Assembly: GCA_934086395.1 (NCBI GenBank)
Contig: CAKOIE010000040.1
Coordinates: 1-8,259, forward strand
Origin: an uncultured Bacilli bacterium
Lineage (GTDB): Bacteria > Bacillota_I > Bacilli_A > RF39 > UBA660
Reading direction: 5' to 3'
Length of the DNA stretch: 8,259 bases
Shown here: piece by piece, positions 7,151-8,259 of the stretch
How the letters are laid out: each line of letters starts with the position of its first letter
Position numbering within the stretch: the stretch's first letter is position 1
The notes under the pieces: generated by a model
Seen by the model: the letters and a program-made list of their open reading frames with translations, nothing else
What the model was told of the DNA's origin: nothing
The model's database searches: none
Position numbers and translations under genes: made by a program

Positions 7151-7174
7151 ATTTCACCTAACCTATAGTGAAAT
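7151..7174. promoter_or_regulatory. Palindrome over the -10/start of the surface-protein promoter, possible operator
   Basis: ATTTCAC and GTGAAAT form perfect 7-bp arms 10 bases apart. One arm touches the -10 box, and the other covers the ribosome-binding site. The predicted start (about 7166) lies between the arms, so the complete hairpin would not form in RNA; a repressor site on DNA is more likely. Confidence 0.45.
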
Positions 7175-7200
7175 TATATTACTAAAAGCCCCCCCGTCAA
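7173..7200 (-). promoter_or_regulatory. Sigma-A promoter of the surface-protein gene with a G7 spacer tract
   Basis: On the minus strand TTGACG (7200-7195) and TATAAT (7178-7173) are separated by 16 bases, an 11/12 consensus match. The spacer contains six of the seven Gs of a homopolymer. Predicted start near 7166, about 20 bases before the ATG. Gain of one G would give the optimal 17-base spacer. Confidence 0.75.
7189..7195 (-). repeat. Homopolymeric G7 tract in promoter
   Basis: Seven consecutive Gs on the minus strand (Cs on plus), a conspicuous run in AT-rich DNA. It starts at the last base of the -35 box and fills the upstream part of the spacer. Confidence 0.9.
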
Positions 7201-7236
7201 GCGAAAACTTGTTCTATTTTGTATATCATATATATA

Positions 7237-8259
7237 CTATATTTGATACGGATTAGAAGTTGTTCCTTCTCCTCCTATTATTTTTATATGATTTTTTAAA
7301 AAAATTGTTGGTCGAACATTACTTGGATTGCTTACATTGGTATCATTTATAATACCATGTTCTAATGAACTGAATGATCTTATACTACTATTTTTATAAG
7401 GAGTTATTGTCCATTGACTCATACCTATATAAATCCAATTATTATTTTTACAGTCAGGTGAACTCAACTGACTTCTACATATATTATTTGATGATGCATA
7501 ACCATAATCACTTGGATATAATAATCCAATTTTACCATCCCAGTAACTATTTCTAACAATTCCATCTGTTGGATTATCAACATTAATTGTTCCTCGTTCT
7601 TGATTATAAGAAGTAATTACGTTTACTCCATATATTGCTCCACCAGTATTCCATTTAACATTTGCTATTTTATCAATCGAATCATTGTTTATGCTTTTAC
7701 TATATTCATAAATTTCATTTTGTGCATTTTCCGGACCATTATACCATTTAGTTGTTCCACTTTTACTCATGTCTATATAATCTGAATTTAATTCATACAT
7801 TAATTTTGCTTGACTCCATTCATTAATTCCTTGTCCATCATTCACTTTAGAATTAGACGTATCCCAAGAATATAATCCAAGAGATTCATTTCTTATTATT
7901 TTAATCATTTTTTCAATTTTTTTAGTTTCATTATTAAATACATTAAATATTCCAATTATTCTCCATGTCTCATTATTAAAATTAACATAATTATTTGGAT
8001 TAGCACCTGTATATCTTAAATTTACATCACTTGTATTATCTATAAATAATCCACTTGTTGATACTTCATTTGTTTTATTTTCTTTATCATATAACGCCAT
8101 TAATGTATCTGTTGCTGATTCTTCGTAATTTATAACTATCTTTCCAGTTAAACTTTTTCCTTTTTCACTATCTTGGTTTAAGCCATTATCTGGAAATTGT
8201 AATTTTAAATTAAATGTAATTGTTTGATTTGTTGTATTTGTTTTAAATTCTCCTGTTGC
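7237..8259 (-). CDS. Surface-protein paralogue, 5' end outside the window
   Basis: The frame is open from the window edge to the TAG at 7237, giving 340 visible residues. An internal ATG at 8100 is not the start, because the 53 codons above it encode the same N-terminal sequence as the downstream paralogue (TNTTNQTITFNLKLQF and onward). The signal and first part of the N-terminal domain are beyond the edge. The DUF6273-like domain is diverged: it shares TWRIIGIFNV, RNESLG.YSWD, GKIGLLYPSDYGYAS and a matched Cys pair, but differs widely in between, especially near the C-terminus. It ends 90 bases before the next paralogue, with no convincing terminator between them, so some read-through is possible. 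Presumably exported and surface-located like its neighbour; function unknown. Confidence 0.85.
   Translation of the reverse strand, partial: ATGEFKTNTTNQTITFNLKLQFPDNGLNQDSEKGKSLTGKIVINYEESATDTLMALYDKENKTNEVSTSGLFIDNTSDVNLRYTGANPNNYVNFNNETWRIIGIFNVFNNETKKIEKMIKIIRNESLGLYSWDTSNSKVNDGQGINEWSQAKLMYELNSDYIDMSKSGTTKWYNGPENAQNEIYEYSKSINNDSIDKIANVKWNTGGAIYGVNVITSYNQERGTINVDNPTDGIVRNSYWDGKIGLLYPSDYGYASSNNICRSQLSSPDCKNNNWIYIGMSQWTITPYKNSSIRSFSSLEHGIINDTNVSNPSNVRPTIFLKNHIKIIGGEGTTSNPYQI
7984..8259 (-). repeat. Direct repeat, copy 2, within the partial paralogue
   Basis: Partner of 6394-6669, offset by exactly 1590 bases and ungapped. The window edge truncates it, so the true repeat is longer or at least its upper end is unseen. 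Confidence 0.9.

Noticed and set aside
7198..7211. CAAG/CTTG inverted repeat between the two paralogues as a terminator
   Set aside because: Only four base pairs, no T run on the minus strand, and it overlaps the -35 box of the next gene.
7374..7785. Two plus-strand open frames of about 60 codons opposite the partial paralogue
   Set aside because: Low-complexity Tyr/Ile/Phe-rich products typical of antisense AT-rich DNA; the minus-strand gene is clearly real.
7237..8100. Second surface protein as a complete 287-residue gene starting at 8100
   Set aside because: The frame stays open to the window edge and the upstream codons match the paralogue's N-terminal domain, so that ATG is internal.
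7984..8259. Insertion sequence or integron-like element to explain the direct repeat
   Set aside because: No transposase, integrase, terminal inverted repeats or attachment sites are visible; the repeat is coding sequence in frame in both copies.

Overview
The window is strongly AT-rich and every convincing gene is on the minus strand, so transcription runs from high to low coordinates. A spore-coat CotE homologue, FtsE/FtsX, SipW/TasA-type surface proteins and G-rich Shine-Dalgarno sites all point to a low-GC Firmicute of the Bacilli lineage. A host-associated, uncultured Bacilli or Erysipelotrichia-like genome is my inference; the species cannot be named. TGA acts as a stop (end of ftsX) and Trp is TGG, so this is not the mycoplasma code.

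In order of transcription: (1) 8259-7237, the 3' part of a large secreted surface protein whose 5' end lies outside the window. (2) 7146-5569, a complete 525-residue paralogue with a SipW-type export signal. Its promoter has a run of seven Gs between the -35 and -10 boxes, and a palindrome covers the -10/start region. The two paralogues share a 276-bp stretch at about 96% identity and then diverge sharply. (3) 5433-2650, a tightly overlapping operon of ftsE, ftsX and a secreted coiled-coil M23 peptidase. This is a septal or lateral wall-hydrolysis module: the ABC-type FtsEX complex is expected to switch the peptidase on. It ends in a hairpin terminator. (4) 2561-2040, cotE, a spore outer-coat morphogenetic protein, with a possible sigma-K-like promoter and a clear terminator. 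(5) 1938-101, a two-gene module of a HipA-like Ser/Thr kinase followed by a HipS-HIRAN protein. It has its own extended -10 promoter and a terminator at the left edge, and it matches a predicted toxin-antitoxin arrangement.

The points most worth following up are the possible phase-variable promoter of the surface protein, the recombining or amplified surface-protein paralogues with a variable C-terminal domain, and the kinase/HipS-HIRAN module. No RNA genes, CRISPR arrays, insertion sequences or convincing plus-strand genes were seen. All intergenic gaps are about 135 bases or shorter.
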